A DNA stretch of 64,000 bases. Origin: Sphingosinicella sp. BN140058 (GTDB taxonomy: Bacteria > Pseudomonadota > Alphaproteobacteria > Sphingomonadales > Sphingomonadaceae). Positions 1 to 9,301 of the stretch are shown here, piece by piece. Within the stretch, counting starts at the first letter, position 1; every line of letters begins with the position of its first letter. Location: positions 3,605,501-3,669,500 of the forward strand of contig NZ_CP035501.1 in assembly GCF_004135585.1 (NCBI RefSeq), read 5' to 3'. Both the position numbers and the translations under genes were made by a program. The notes beneath the pieces are model-generated. The model made no database searches and was not told the origin of the DNA. It worked only from the letters and a program-made list of their open reading frames with translations.

Positions 1-164
1 GTTACCAATCGAAGACAATTCCGAGACGCGCTCAGTCTTCAATCTTTCTCCGTCAGCGTCAATCCTCCGTGTGCCTGCCGTGAATTGGTCTGCACTTGGT
101 CTTGTTCCACGGCGCGTTCCTGACAGAGCCAGTGCACGTGTAAGGGCAGGCCCGGTGAATAATT

Positions 165-1169
165 CTACGCAGATGGGGGCGGCAAGGGACCCGCCGTGCC
201 GGACCTTCGTCGGGCGAGCCAGAGGCTGCCGATCGCAACCGCAGCGATCCCGGCGATCCCGATTGCGGTGCTTGCCATATCACGGCGGCGGGGGTCGCGG
301 AAACCGCCGTCCACCTGGCCGCTTTCGGCGGGAGGGACGAAAAGATTGCCCGCGCCGGCCTGCACAGGCTGGGAGCGGTCGAGGCCGTTCAGGATCGCCC
401 GGCGGGTCGCGGCTGCGCCGAGATTGGGACCGAGCATCTGGGCGAGCTTCATCAGCCCGACGGGCGCACCGACACCGACGCTGTTACGCGGATGATCGGC
501 GAGCTCGACCACGGCGCGAGCGACATGGCGGGGGTCCATGGCGCCCGAAACGCCGACCGCGCTTCCCAGGTAATTGCCGGAGTGACGAAAGGCGGGGGTG
601 TCGACCAGGGTCGGATAGACGTCGCAAATGTGGATATGAGGATATTCGGTGAGCTCGCCGCGAAGCGCCTCCGACATGCCGCGCAGCCCGAACTTGCTGG
701 CACTGTAGGCGACCGCCAACGGCGCCGGCACGAAGGCACCAACGGAAATCATGTTGACGAAAATGCCGCGCCGCTGGGCGACGAAGATCGGCAGCACGGC
801 ATGGGCGTCATTGAGATGCCCAATTAGATTGGCCTCGATCACGCGGCGGTGCGCTTCGATCGGCACATCCTGGAACCGCCCCACCGCGCCGATACCGACA
901 TTGCTGAACCATAGATCGATCTCACCCAGGAATGCCTGCGCGCGGGCTGCAAGGTGCGTGACCGCGGCCGGCTTGGTGACATCGGTGGGCACCACCATCA
1001 CGTCGCCGCCGGCGGTGCGACAGCGGTCGGCCACGGCCTCCAGCGCTTCGGCATTGCGCGCGGAAAGCACCAGTCTGGCCCCGCCCGCCGCGAACGCCTC
1101 CGCGGTTGCGGCGCCGATGCCGCTTGAGGATCCGGTGATCACGATCCTCTTCGCCTCGCTCGGATCCAT
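165..1169 (-). CDS. SDR-family oxidoreductase with C-terminal membrane anchor
   Basis: A 334-residue short-chain dehydrogenase/reductase. The N-terminal Rossmann nucleotide-binding motif TGSSSGIG lies at about residues 12-19, and the catalytic Ser and YSASK (Tyr-x-x-x-Lys) follow in the middle of the protein, so the active site looks intact. After the roughly 250-residue SDR core comes an extra tail ending in a hydrophobic stretch (IGIAGIAAVAIGSLWL) and a basic RRR, which looks like a single membrane anchor with the enzyme in the cytoplasm. The frame is open for 96 more codons upstream, but the ATG at 1169 directly precedes the Rossmann fold and has a GGAG upstream, so I start it there. The substrate cannot be told from sequence. 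The first 164 bases of the window show no convincing gene. Confidence 0.85.
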   Translation of the reverse strand: MDPSEAKRIVITGSSSGIGAATAEAFAAGGARLVLSARNAEALEAVADRCRTAGGDVMVVPTDVTKPAAVTHLAARAQAFLGEIDLWFSNVGIGAVGRFQDVPIEAHRRVIEANLIGHLNDAHAVLPIFVAQRRGIFVNMISVGAFVPAPLAVAYSASKFGLRGMSEALRGELTEYPHIHICDVYPTLVDTPAFRHSGNYLGSAVGVSGAMDPRHVARAVVELADHPRNSVGVGAPVGLMKLAQMLGPNLGAAATRRAILNGLDRSQPVQAGAGNLFVPPAESGQVDGGFRDPRRRDMASTAIGIAGIAAVAIGSLWLARRRSGTAGPLPPPSA

Positions 1170-1293
1170 CTTTGACTCGCTCCATCTCCACGGACCTCTG
1201 GCCAACCGGCGCCAGCTGATCGGGTTCCGCTTGGTGCCTGCCGGTGCCGGGGCTATGGCCCTCGCAATGTCTGCCGCTTTGCGCACTTTCAAG

Positions 1294-1698
1294 ATGCGGC
1301 TGCCCGCTCTGGCCCTGCTTCTGCTGGCATGCCCGGCGCGCGGGCAGGCCGAGCCGACGCAGCAGCAGATCGAGGCCGAATATTCGCCTGCTTTGGATGC
1401 TTGCCTGCGGTCTGGAGACGCGGCCAGGGGTGTCTCGGTGGCCATGGGGGCCTGCATGCGCGAGGAGCTTGCGCTGCAGGATTCACGATTGAACGCGGCT
1501 TACGCTGCGATCATGAAGAGCCTCGACAGGTCTGGACGGGCGGCTTTGCGTGCCGAGGAGCGCTCCTGGATCAAGCAGCGGGACGCCGCGTGCAACGACG
1601 TGGCCGTGGGCGGCACCATCGACCTCGTCGATATCCCGAACTGCCTTCTGGACGAGACGATCCGGCGGCGGATACTGCTCGAGGCGCGGGGCCGCTGA
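1294..1698 (+). CDS. LprI-like (DUF1311) exported protein
   Basis: A 134-residue secreted protein. It starts with a signal peptide (MRLPALALLLLACPARGQA), with cleavage likely before EPTQQQ. The rest matches the lysozyme-inhibitor LprI / DUF1311 pattern: a helical domain with conserved cysteines (residue series DACLRSG, GACMREE, DAACNDV, PNCLL) and the typical stretch LNAAYAAIMKSLD followed by LRAEERSWIKQRDAAC. Members are periplasmic, and some are reported to inhibit lysozyme; that role here is inference. Divergent from the SDR gene. The frame continues upstream to an ATG at 1255, but only the 1294 start gives a compact signal peptide. No strong ribosome site is visible. Confidence 0.75.
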   Translation: MRLPALALLLLACPARGQAEPTQQQIEAEYSPALDACLRSGDAARGVSVAMGACMREELALQDSRLNAAYAAIMKSLDRSGRAALRAEERSWIKQRDAACNDVAVGGTIDLVDIPNCLLDETIRRRILLEARGR

Positions 1699-1782
1699 AG
1701 ACGCGCCGGCCCAAACTCCGACCATCGCGGGCTAACCATATCGTAACCCTGTTTCGATAGCCGCGTGTCTCAGGAGGAGCTG

Positions 1783-3894
1783 GTGCGAGTGTCGATAGCA
1801 ACACGAGTCTCGGTTGCCTGCGCGGCCGTGCTGCTTCTCTCCCTGCTTCTGCTGGGATCGGGGCTCGCCGTCGGCAACGGCATTCGCGACAGCAACGAGG
1901 GCATCGTCATTCTGGCCCGCGCGCTGCAGGTGCAGGATCGAAACGATCAGTCGCAGCGCGCGATCAGGCTTGACCTCGGCGAGGCAACGCGAATGGCGGA
2001 AAAGGGCGTTCCCGTCAGCCCCAGCCGCTGGAAGGCGCTGTCGCGCGCGCTCGACGAGTTCGAAGCCGCCTCGGCCGCGGATCCGAGCGCATCACCCCAA
2101 TTTCCGTTTTCCGGCGTCACCGCCGCATCGGTGCGCACGCGCACCGCCTCGGCCCGCTTCGTTGCGGCAAGCCGGTCTCTCGTCGCCGCGGCACGACAGG
2201 ACGGCAGCGCGGTGAAGAGCGCCATGCCCATGTTCCTGGCGTCCCTTAGGCAGCTGGAAACGGAACGAAGCCGCAGCCGTGAAGCACTGGTCGCTGAGAT
2301 CGGCGGATCTGCCGAGCGTAATCGCACCGAGGCCTATCGCAGGATCATCTGGGTGCTCACGGGCGGCTTCTTCGCCGCAGCCATCATCTTCGCCATGACA
2401 GTCTGGCTGCGCGACCGGCTGCTTTGGCCGATCGTGTCGATCGCAGCGCGTCTGCGCGAGTTCAACAGCGGCGATGCCGGCGGCGCCATTCCCGGGCTCC
2501 ATCGTCAGGACGAACTCGGCGAACTCGCCCGCGGGCTCGCCGAATATCGCGCCGCAGTGGAAAAGAGAGCGGTTGCGGAGCGCCGGGCCGATTTCCTTGC
2601 CCATCACGACGTGCTGACCGGCCTCGCCAACCGCCTGCTGTTCGACAATCGCCTTGCGCACGAACTCGCTCGAAGCCGGCGCACCGGCGACCAGATCGCG
2701 ATCTTCGCAATCGATCTCGATGGCTTCAAAGGCATCAACGATCGCCACGGTCATGCCGGCGGCGACCAGGCGCTGAAGCGGGTCGCCAGCATGCTCTCGG
2801 GCTGCGTGCGCGGCGACGATCTGGTCGCACGGCTCGGCGGCGACGAGTTCGCCATCATCCAGGCGGCACCCGATCAGCCCGCGGCGGCGGCCGCCCTGAT
2901 GAAGCGCCTGTTCGCGGCGAGCGCGGCGACAGCGCAGGAGGACATCGAGATCCGGATCAGCGTCGGCGTCGCAATCTCGGGCGATGCCCAGGATGGCGAG
3001 GAATTGCACAATCTCGCCGACCTCGCACTCTATCAGGCAAAGTCCGAGGGAAGGAATACCGGGCGCTTCTTCGATGCGGGGCTCAAGGAACGCGAGCGGC
3101 TGCGAATGCACCTTGCTCGCGATCTCGAGCATGCCGTCGCTGCCGGGCAGCTGCGCGTGGTCTTCCAGCCGATCGCCGACATCGGCACGCTCCAGCCGGT
3201 CGGCTATGAAGCCTTGCTGCGCTGGCGCCACCCCGATTTCGGCGAAGTGCCGCCGGACCAGTTCATTCCGATTGCCGAGAAGACGGGGCTGATCGAATCG
3301 ATCGGCTTATGGGTTGCCGACGAGGCGTTCGCCGCCGCGGCGGCGTGGGATCCGGCCATTTCGCTGTCGCTCAACCTCTCGCCGGTGCAGTTTCGCAAGG
3401 CCGGCACGGCCGCGGATCTCATTGCTTGCGCCCGAAAGCATGAACTGGCCGTGGATCGCCTGGAATTCGAGGTTACGGAAAGTGCGACCCTGCTAGGCAG
3501 CCACCGTGACGAGGTGCTGCGCGGCCTTGCCTTGCTGCAGGCGAGCGGTGCCCGCATCGTCATGGACGATTTCGGCACCGGTCATTCGTCGCTCAGCAAT
3601 CTCAAGGAATTTCCGTTCGACAAGCTCAAGATCGATCGGAGCTTCGTCGCTGCGATGCGCGACGACAAATCCTCCGCCTCGATCGTCAAGGCGACGATCG
3701 GGCTCGGCAAGAGCCTCGGCGTCACCATCGTCGCGGAAGGGGTTGAAACGGAGCTGCAGCTCCGAGACCTTCGGCGCTGGGGCTGTCACCAGGTGCAGGG
3801 CTATCTGATCGGGCGACCGTCCCGCGCCATCCTCGACGTCGTGCCTCCGGCTACGGCCGAGCACGCCGGCGCCTCGGGACAGCTGGCCGGCTGA
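1783..3894 (+). CDS. Membrane GGDEF-EAL protein, c-di-GMP synthesis/breakdown
   Basis: A 703-residue inner-membrane signalling enzyme. The order is: N-terminal membrane segment (about 5-30), a periplasmic sensor region of about 150 residues with no recognised domain, a second membrane segment (about 188-208), a HAMP-like linker, a GGDEF domain and an EAL domain. GGDEF is intact at residues 352-356, with an RxxD inhibitory-site motif (RGDD) five residues before it. The EAL motif is intact at 476-478, with NLSPVQF, EVTES, DDFGTG, KIDRSF and VAEGVE all present. Both synthesis and hydrolysis of c-di-GMP are therefore possible. AGGAGG at 1772-1777 lies inside the longer open frame, so the GTG at 1783 (or 1789) is preferred over the GTG at 1765. 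Confidence 0.93.
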   Translation: MRVSIATRVSVACAAVLLLSLLLLGSGLAVGNGIRDSNEGIVILARALQVQDRNDQSQRAIRLDLGEATRMAEKGVPVSPSRWKALSRALDEFEAASAADPSASPQFPFSGVTAASVRTRTASARFVAASRSLVAAARQDGSAVKSAMPMFLASLRQLETERSRSREALVAEIGGSAERNRTEAYRRIIWVLTGGFFAAAIIFAMTVWLRDRLLWPIVSIAARLREFNSGDAGGAIPGLHRQDELGELARGLAEYRAAVEKRAVAERRADFLAHHDVLTGLANRLLFDNRLAHELARSRRTGDQIAIFAIDLDGFKGINDRHGHAGGDQALKRVASMLSGCVRGDDLVARLGGDEFAIIQAAPDQPAAAAALMKRLFAASAATAQEDIEIRISVGVAISGDAQDGEELHNLADLALYQAKSEGRNTGRFFDAGLKERERLRMHLARDLEHAVAAGQLRVVFQPIADIGTLQPVGYEALLRWRHPDFGEVPPDQFIPIAEKTGLIESIGLWVADEAFAAAAAWDPAISLSLNLSPVQFRKAGTAADLIACARKHELAVDRLEFEVTESATLLGSHRDEVLRGLALLQASGARIVMDDFGTGHSSLSNLKEFPFDKLKIDRSFVAAMRDDKSSASIVKATIGLGKSLGVTIVAEGVETELQLRDLRRWGCHQVQGYLIGRPSRAILDVVPPATAEHAGASGQLAG

Positions 3895-3919
3895 CGGAAC
3901 GCAGGGGGTCGGCGGCGGG

Positions 3920-6082
3920 TCAATGATGTCCCGGCGCATATTTGAACTGCAGCGCCTTGTACCAGTCGAGATCGTGCGGCGGCGGCGCGGCACCCGCAGG
4001 CAGCGGCCGCTTCGATATGCTCTGGAAATAGGCGACGCTGGCATCGCGCCACCATTGCGCTTCCTTGTGCTGGATGCCGAGGAAGGCGGTGACGTCGGCG
4101 AAGCGGCGCGGATCGACGAACGGCTCCAATCTGTTCCAGGTGGCGCGCATCTGGCCGACCGCGTCGACACCGCGGCCGTAGCGCAGCACGAGCTCGTCCC
4201 AAAGCGGACGGCCGGATTTCATCCGCCAGTCCCAGGGCAGATGATGGAACCAGAGCAGATAGTCTTCTGAGATGCTTTTCGGGTCGGCGAAGCTGCGTGC
4301 CACGTTCGGCGCATATTGGCCGATCGCATTGCTGCCGCTGCCGGTGCGATCGAAGCCGATGCCGCTCGCATCGGCACGATGATAATAAGTGGGGTTCCAG
4401 TCGGGCCGCGCGAGATCGCCGACCCAGGGCCCGGGCCCGTAATGGTGACCCGTCGCCATCAGATGGTGGAGGCCGAGCGGGGTCATGTAGTCGACCACGG
4501 CCTGGTGCGAGGCCATCATCATCCCGACTGCCGGACGCACGAAGGCGGGATCGGTCGAGAAGGTCATCCGCGCCCATTCCTCGGCGATGTCGCGCGATGA
4601 TGATTCCGGGTCCCAGGCCAGACGGCCGAAGGCATACCAGTTCGCCTGATCGAAGTGAGAGCCCGTCCAGTTGCGGTCGTCGCCGATATTGGCGACCCCG
4701 GCCATGCCCGTGATCGAATAAGGCTGGATCGATCCGTCGATCACCTTGGCGACGGACGATTCCTTGCCCCTGGCATGGGTATCCGCCGCCAGCACTTCCT
4801 CCCACGCGGAGCCGAGGTAGGCGAGGTGGGTGGCGAAGCCGAGATATTCTTTGGTGATCTGGAATTCCATCATCAGCGGCGTTTTCGGCATCGCTCCGAA
4901 CAGGGGATGGAATGGCTCGCGAGGCTGGAAGTCGATCGCGCCGTTCTTCACCTGGACGACGACATTGTCGCGGAACTTGCCGTCGAGAGGCTTGAACTCG
5001 GAATAGGCCTGCTTGGCCCGATCCTCGACATTCTCGGCGGCGTAGACGAAGGCACGCCACATCACGATGCCGCCATGAGGCTTCACCGCGTCGGCGAGCA
5101 TGTTTGCGCCGTCTGCATGGTTGCGCTTGTAATCCTGGGGCCCGGGCTGGCCTTCCGAATTGGCCTTGACCAGGAAGCCGCCGAAATCCGGCACGGTGCG
5201 ATAGATTTCGTCCGCCTTCGCCCTCCACCAGGCGCGAACCTTGGGATCGAGCGGGTCGGCGGTCTTGAGGCCGCCAATCTCCAGCGGGGCGCTGAAGCGG
5301 GCGGTGAGGTAGACGCGGATCCCGTAGGGCCTGAAGACGTCAGCCAGCGCCTTCACCTTCTCGAGATAGGCCGGAGTCAGGATATCGGCATTGGCGTTGA
5401 CGTTGGTGAGGACGGTACCGTTGATCCCGATCGAAGCGTTGGCGCGGGCATAATCGGTGTAGCGCGGATCGCGATAATCGGGGAGCTTGTGCCAGTCCCA
5501 GAGCGAAAAGCCTGCGTAACCGCGTTCGACGGTGCGATCGAGATTGTCCCAATGATTGAGCATGCGCAGCTTGACCTTGGGTGCGTCGAGAATGTCCAGC
5601 CGCGTGATCGGGGCGGCGGTCTGAACCTGCTTCAAGAGACGGAACGCGCCGTAGAGCAGGCCGATCTCGGTGTTTGCGGCGATCACGGTGACATCGCGTC
5701 CGCGGATCCGGGCGGAGCGTATCGCATAGCCCTCCCGGCCGAGCTTTGCCGTCGGCAGATCGAGGCCCGCAAGTTTCGGAGACGTGGCAATGCCGAGCAA
5801 AATCGCACCATCGCGGCTGACCGAGCCCGACTGCACAGGCGGTCGGCCGAGCAAGCCCGTCAGGCCTCGCTCGAGCTCGGCCGCAGCGATCCGGAGAGTC
5901 GGCGTGTCGCCGTCGGTCACCAATTCGGTGCCCCAGCCGGCATAGGCCGGCTGCGCCGCGGCAGGAAGCGCCCGGTAGCGCAGCCACAGATCGTACCCGT
6001 CTTCCGCCGCCTGGGCGCCGGCAGCACCGGCAAGGCCGAATGCCAGCAACGTGGCAAGGATCAGGCGAAAAACAGGGCCCAT
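3920..6082 (-). CDS. aguA: GH67 alpha-glucuronidase, exported
   Basis: A 720-residue glycoside hydrolase family 67 enzyme, which removes (4-O-methyl-)D-glucuronic acid from the non-reducing end of xylo-oligosaccharides. A signal peptide occupies about residues 1-26 (ending GAQA). The N-terminal alpha/beta domain is followed by the (beta/alpha)8 core. Family catalytic candidates are Glu310 in NSEGQPGP, Asp384 in AIDFQPREP and Glu406 in MMEFQITKEY. Full length for the family. The open frame extends another 157 codons upstream, but the ATG at 6082 is preceded by AAGGAG and starts the signal peptide. It faces the mannonate dehydratase gene across a 264-bp control region with a perfect palindrome. 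This fits removal of glucuronate side chains before the GH10 xylanase products are used. Confidence 0.95.
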   Translation of the reverse strand: MGPVFRLILATLLAFGLAGAAGAQAAEDGYDLWLRYRALPAAAQPAYAGWGTELVTDGDTPTLRIAAAELERGLTGLLGRPPVQSGSVSRDGAILLGIATSPKLAGLDLPTAKLGREGYAIRSARIRGRDVTVIAANTEIGLLYGAFRLLKQVQTAAPITRLDILDAPKVKLRMLNHWDNLDRTVERGYAGFSLWDWHKLPDYRDPRYTDYARANASIGINGTVLTNVNANADILTPAYLEKVKALADVFRPYGIRVYLTARFSAPLEIGGLKTADPLDPKVRAWWRAKADEIYRTVPDFGGFLVKANSEGQPGPQDYKRNHADGANMLADAVKPHGGIVMWRAFVYAAENVEDRAKQAYSEFKPLDGKFRDNVVVQVKNGAIDFQPREPFHPLFGAMPKTPLMMEFQITKEYLGFATHLAYLGSAWEEVLAADTHARGKESSVAKVIDGSIQPYSITGMAGVANIGDDRNWTGSHFDQANWYAFGRLAWDPESSSRDIAEEWARMTFSTDPAFVRPAVGMMMASHQAVVDYMTPLGLHHLMATGHHYGPGPWVGDLARPDWNPTYYHRADASGIGFDRTGSGSNAIGQYAPNVARSFADPKSISEDYLLWFHHLPWDWRMKSGRPLWDELVLRYGRGVDAVGQMRATWNRLEPFVDPRRFADVTAFLGIQHKEAQWWRDASVAYFQSISKRPLPAGAAPPPHDLDWYKALQFKYAPGHH

Positions 6083-6136
6083 CCGGAAACTCTCCTTTGC
6101 TCGGCCGCTTTTATCAGCGATCTCGGCCTCCGCGCG

Positions 6137-6142
6137 TTGACA
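6137..6142 (+). promoter_or_regulatory. Candidate -35 box (TTGACA) in the aguA/mannonate dehydratase control region
   Basis: A consensus TTGACA lies 18 bases before a weak -10-like CATGTT that overlaps the left half of the palindrome at 6163-6176. If used, it would drive the rightward mannonate dehydratase gene with a leader of about 170 nt, and a repressor on the palindrome would block it. The -10 match is poor (3 of 6), so this is tentative. Confidence 0.3.
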
Positions 6143-6162
6143 AGATTGCCGCGACTCATTCA

Positions 6163-6176
6163 TGTTACCGGTAACA
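6163..6176. promoter_or_regulatory. Perfect 14-bp palindrome, LacI/GalR-type operator candidate
   Basis: TGTTACCGGTAACA is its own reverse complement with a central CG, the form usual for LacI-family operators. It lies between the divergent GH67 and ManD-type genes, 81 bp from the GH67 start and 171 bp from the GTG of the dehydratase, so one site could control both. No LacI-family gene is present in the window, so the regulator is unknown. Operator role is inferred from symmetry and position only. Confidence 0.6.
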
Positions 6177-6346
6177 GAAAAGGGGCCTCCGTGAAGAGGG
6201 GCAATGCGCGAACACCACATCGGAGAGGCGAATTGAAACGGACCCGGTTTGACACCGCGCCTGCTCGCACGAGCGTCTGCTGCTTGTCGCCGCACCTCTG
6301 CACCGGTGATCGCACGCTTACCTTTCCCGCAATAAAGGATTGATCC

Positions 6347-7558
6347 GTGTCGAAAATACGCTCCGCCCGAGTCATCGTCACCTGTCCGGGTCGCAACTTC
6401 GTGACCTTGAAGATCGAGACCGAGGACGGTGTCACCGGTGTTGGTGATGCGACCTTGAACGGGCGCGAACTCGCTGTCGCTTCGTATCTCTCCGATCACG
6501 TCATACCCTGCCTGATCGGCCGAGATGCGCACCGCATCGAAGATGTCTGGCAATATCTCTATCGCGGCGCCTACTGGCGGCGCGGTCCGGTGACCATGTC
6601 CGCGATTGCAGCGGTCGACATGGCGTTGTGGGACATCAAGGGGAAGGTTGCCGGTCTACCGCTCTACCAATTGCTGGGCGGCGCCAGCCGCGAGGGCGTC
6701 ATGGTCTATGGACACGCCAACGGCGAGAGCATCGAGGATACGATCGCCGCGGCGCGCGACTACAAGACCCAGGGCTATAAGGCCATTCGGCTGCAATCCG
6801 GTGTTCCAGGCCTGCCGTCCACCTACGGCGTGTCCAAGGACAAATTGTTCTACGAACCAGCCGATGCCGATCTTCCGACCGAGAATATCTGGTCGACCGA
6901 GCGCTACATGCGGGTGGTGCCGGAGCTGTTCGCCGCCGCGCGGGACGCGCTCGGCTGGGATGTGCACCTGCTCCACGACGTCCATCACCGGCTCACCCCG
7001 ATCGAAGCGGGCCGCCTCGGCAAGGACCTGGAACCGTACCGTCCCTTCTGGATGGAAGATGCGGTGGTCGCCGACAACCAGGACAGCTTCCGGCTTATCC
7101 GGCAGCATACGACCACGCCGCTCGCGGTCGGCGAGATCTTCAACACGGTCTGGGACGCGAAGCAGCTCATCCAGGAGCAATTGATCGACTATATCAGGGC
7201 TACGGTCGTCCATGCCGGCGGCATTACCCATCTGCGCCGGATCGCGTCCTTCGCCGACATGTACAACGTCCGCACCGGGTGCCATGGCGCCACCGATCTG
7301 TCGCCGGTCACCATGGCCGCGGCGCTTCACTTCGATCTCTCGGTGCCGAATTTCGGCATCCAGGAATATATGCGGCACACCGAGGAGACCGACGCCGTCT
7401 TCCCGCACGCTTACACGTTCGCCAACGGCAGCCTGCATCCCGGCGAGGCGCCCGGCCTCGGCGTCGACATCGACGAGGAGCGAGCCGCCCGTCATCCTTA
7501 TAATCGGGCTTATCTGCCCGTGAATCGGCTCGAAGACGGGTCGATGTTCAATTGGTAA
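6347..7558 (+). CDS. manD: D-mannonate dehydratase, enolase-superfamily ManD type
   Basis: A 403-residue cytoplasmic Mg2+-dependent enolase-superfamily enzyme closely following the ManD pattern: N-terminal capping domain, then the barrel with [29 protein letters not shown] and [11 protein letters not shown]. ManD dehydrates D-mannonate to 2-keto-3-deoxy-D-gluconate, the step that channels glucuronate into the KDG branch. The motif [21 protein letters not shown] is typical of the family. GTG start with AAAGGA upstream. The glucuronate isomerase and mannonate oxidoreductase that normally precede this step are not in the window. Some ManD-family members act on D-gluconate or have low activity, so the exact substrate is an inference supported by the GH67 neighbour. 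The GH10 gene starts 14 bp downstream. Confidence 0.9.
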   Translation: MSKIRSARVIVTCPGRNFVTLKIETEDGVTGVGDATLNGRELAVASYLSDHVIPCLIGRDAHRIEDVWQYLYRGAYWRRGPVTMSAIAAVDMALWDIKGKVAGLPLYQLLGGASREGVMVYGHANGESIEDTIAAARDYKTQGYKAIRLQSGVPGLPSTYGVSKDKLFYEPADADLPTENIWSTERYMRVVPELFAAARDALGWDVHLLHDVHHRLTPIEAGRLGKDLEPYRPFWMEDAVVADNQDSFRLIRQHTTTPLAVGEIFNTVWDAKQLIQEQLIDYIRATVVHAGGITHLRRIASFADMYNVRTGCHGATDLSPVTMAAALHFDLSVPNFGIQEYMRHTEETDAVFPHAYTFANGSLHPGEAPGLGVDIDEERAARHPYNRAYLPVNRLEDGSMFNW

Positions 7559-7572
7559 GGAATTCGTCCGTG

Positions 7573-8745
7573 ATGAAATTCAGCCGTCGGGAAGGCGTCG
7601 CCTCCTTTTTGGCGCTTGCTGCCACTGCATGCGCGCCCGGCACGCTTGGGGGCGCGGGCGCGGGCTCCGGGCAGGGTGAGACGCTCAAGGACCTGGCGGC
7701 GCGCAGCGGCCGCCGCTTCGGATCAGAGCTGGCATTCGGCCGCCCCGGGGAGGACCGCGGCAGTTTCGCCAATCCTCTCTACGCCGAGATTCTCGAGCGG
7801 GAATGTGAGGTGCTGGTTCCGGAGAATGAGCTCAAATGGGCCTGGACGAGGCCGTCGGCGAGCACGTTCGATTTTCGCCAGTTCGATGCGATGGGCGACT
7901 ATGCGACGGCCAAGGGTTTCGCCCTTCGCGGTCACACCCTGTTCTGGGCGCCGGAGAAATGGTTTCCCCAATGGCTGGTTGCCCATGATTTCGGCGCGCA
8001 GCCGATCAAGGCGGCCGAGACAATGCTCACCGAGCATGTCCGCACCGTCTGCCGCCGGTACGGGCCCAGGATCGGCTCCTACGATGTGGTCAACGAAGCC
8101 GTCGAGCCCGAAACCGGCGCGCTGCGCGACACCGTGATGACCCGGGCGATGGGCGGCGGCGAGCCCATGCTCGACCTGATGTTCCACACCGCCCGTAGCG
8201 AAGCGCCGCATGCACAGCTCGTCTACAACGATTACATGAGCTGGGAGCGCGGCACCGAGGACGAAACCCACATCGCCGGGGTCCTCAAGCTGCTCGAAGG
8301 CTTCAGGAAGCGCGGCACGCCGGTCGATGCGCTCGGTATCCAGTCGCACATTCGCCTGCTCAAGGATGCACCCGTGGCCGAGATCGTCCGCGAGTCCGAA
8401 GGCCCGTGGCGACGCTTCCTCGATGCGGTGGTCGCGATGGGCTACGATCTCGTGATCACCGAATTCGACGTCAACGACCGGGAGGCGCCCGACGACATTG
8501 CCATTCGTGATCGCATGGTCGCCGATTATGCGCGCGCCTATCTCGACATCATGCTGGGCTACGAGCAACTCGGCGACGTGCTCGCCTGGGGAATGGTCGA
8601 CCGCTATAGTTGGCTGACAGGTTTCGACCCGCGCGCGGACAAGTCGATCAAGCGCGGCACGCCCTACGACGCGCAGTTCCGCGCGAAGCCGCTGCGCGAA
8701 GCGATCGCGGCCGCCTTCGCAACCGCTTCCAGCCGCCACGGCTGA
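7573..8745 (+). CDS. GH10 endo-1,4-beta-xylanase, exported
   Basis: A 390-residue family 10 xylanase that cleaves internal beta-1,4 bonds of xylan. Acid/base Glu175 sits in DVVNEAVEP and the nucleophile Glu297 in VITEFDVND. Conserved HTLFW and QSHI elements are also present. The N-terminus (SRRE, then a hydrophobic stretch ending TAC at residue 20) resembles a Tat-type signal with a weak lipobox, so it may be a periplasm-facing lipoprotein. TAAGGA at 7556-7561 sets the start at GTG 7570 or ATG 7573; I use the ATG. Probably cotranscribed with the mannonate dehydratase gene, whose stop codon forms part of this ribosome site. Confidence 0.94.
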   Translation: MKFSRREGVASFLALAATACAPGTLGGAGAGSGQGETLKDLAARSGRRFGSELAFGRPGEDRGSFANPLYAEILERECEVLVPENELKWAWTRPSASTFDFRQFDAMGDYATAKGFALRGHTLFWAPEKWFPQWLVAHDFGAQPIKAAETMLTEHVRTVCRRYGPRIGSYDVVNEAVEPETGALRDTVMTRAMGGGEPMLDLMFHTARSEAPHAQLVYNDYMSWERGTEDETHIAGVLKLLEGFRKRGTPVDALGIQSHIRLLKDAPVAEIVRESEGPWRRFLDAVVAMGYDLVITEFDVNDREAPDDIAIRDRMVADYARAYLDIMLGYEQLGDVLAWGMVDRYSWLTGFDPRADKSIKRGTPYDAQFRAKPLREAIAAAFATASSRHG

Positions 8746-8811
8746 GCGGCTTGTGGGCGGCTTGCCGCTCATGCTAGGCTACGGAGAAATCGGCAAAATT
8801 TGGAGATGACG

Positions 8812-9204
8812 ATGCGCCGTTCGCTGGTCCTGCTTGCGCCGCTTGCACTCCTTGGCTGCACCGGCGAAACGACCGAGACGGCGTCTGCCGCCGAGACGTC
8901 GGCACTGGCGCCGGGCCAGCTACGCTGCATCGAAGCAAGCCGCATTGCCGGGCGTCGCGCGGAGAGCAACCGGGCGCTGATCTTCGAGCTCGACGATGGC
9001 CGGGTCTTCCGCAACGATCTGCCGCAGGCATGCCCGGGGGTGGAGCGCGCGTCGAACTTCGGAACTCTGGCGATCGATCCGATTGAGAACCGGATGTGCC
9101 AGGGCGATTTCGTCCGCATCTATGATCCGGCGGACCTGCCGGTCGGCGGGCTGAAGTCGGTGCCGCGCTGCCGGCTCGGTCCCTACACACAAGTCTTGCG
9201 CTAA
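8812..9204 (+). CDS. Small lipoprotein resembling the DUF6491 family
   Basis: A 130-residue predicted lipoprotein. The lipobox ALLGC (Cys at residue 15) follows MRRSLVLLAPL. The mature part has conserved cysteines in the series LRCIEAS, QACPGVE, NRMCQGDFVRI and PRCRLGPY, which matches my memory of the DUF6491 pattern; function is unknown. An upstream ATG at 8806 and a TTG at 8800 are in frame, but the GGAG at 8802-8805 fits the ATG at 8812. Same direction as the xylanase (66 bp downstream) and ahead of the GH9 gene, but nothing ties it to polysaccharide use except location. Confidence 0.75.
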   Translation: MRRSLVLLAPLALLGCTGETTETASAAETSALAPGQLRCIEASRIAGRRAESNRALIFELDDGRVFRNDLPQACPGVERASNFGTLAIDPIENRMCQGDFVRIYDPADLPVGGLKSVPRCRLGPYTQVLR

Positions 9205-9238
9205 GCTTGCGAGGCGAGGGGCTTTCTTGCAGGAACGA

Positions 9239-9252
9239 TGACAGCGCTGTCC
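9239..9252. promoter_or_regulatory. TGACAGC-core palindrome before GH9, operator candidate
   Basis: TGACAGCGCTGTCC contains the perfect 12-bp palindrome GACAGCGCTGTC with a central CG. It lies 50 bp before the GH9 start, where a repressor would overlap the promoter. The same core, as ATGACAG-CC-CTGTCAT, occurs at 16,931-16,946 between the manA and permease genes. Two independent occurrences in control regions of the same locus support a shared LacI-type regulator, which is not encoded in the window. Confidence 0.6.
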
Positions 9253-9301
9253 ACACGGGATTGCGCCAATAACCACAACAGGGTTCAGGGGAGACTAAGG
9301 G

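Noticed and set aside
4655..6343. Long open frame on the plus strand opposite the GH67 gene
   Set aside because: It is antisense to a full-length GH67 gene with catalytic motifs, and its translation is Arg/Gly/Asp-biased without any family pattern.
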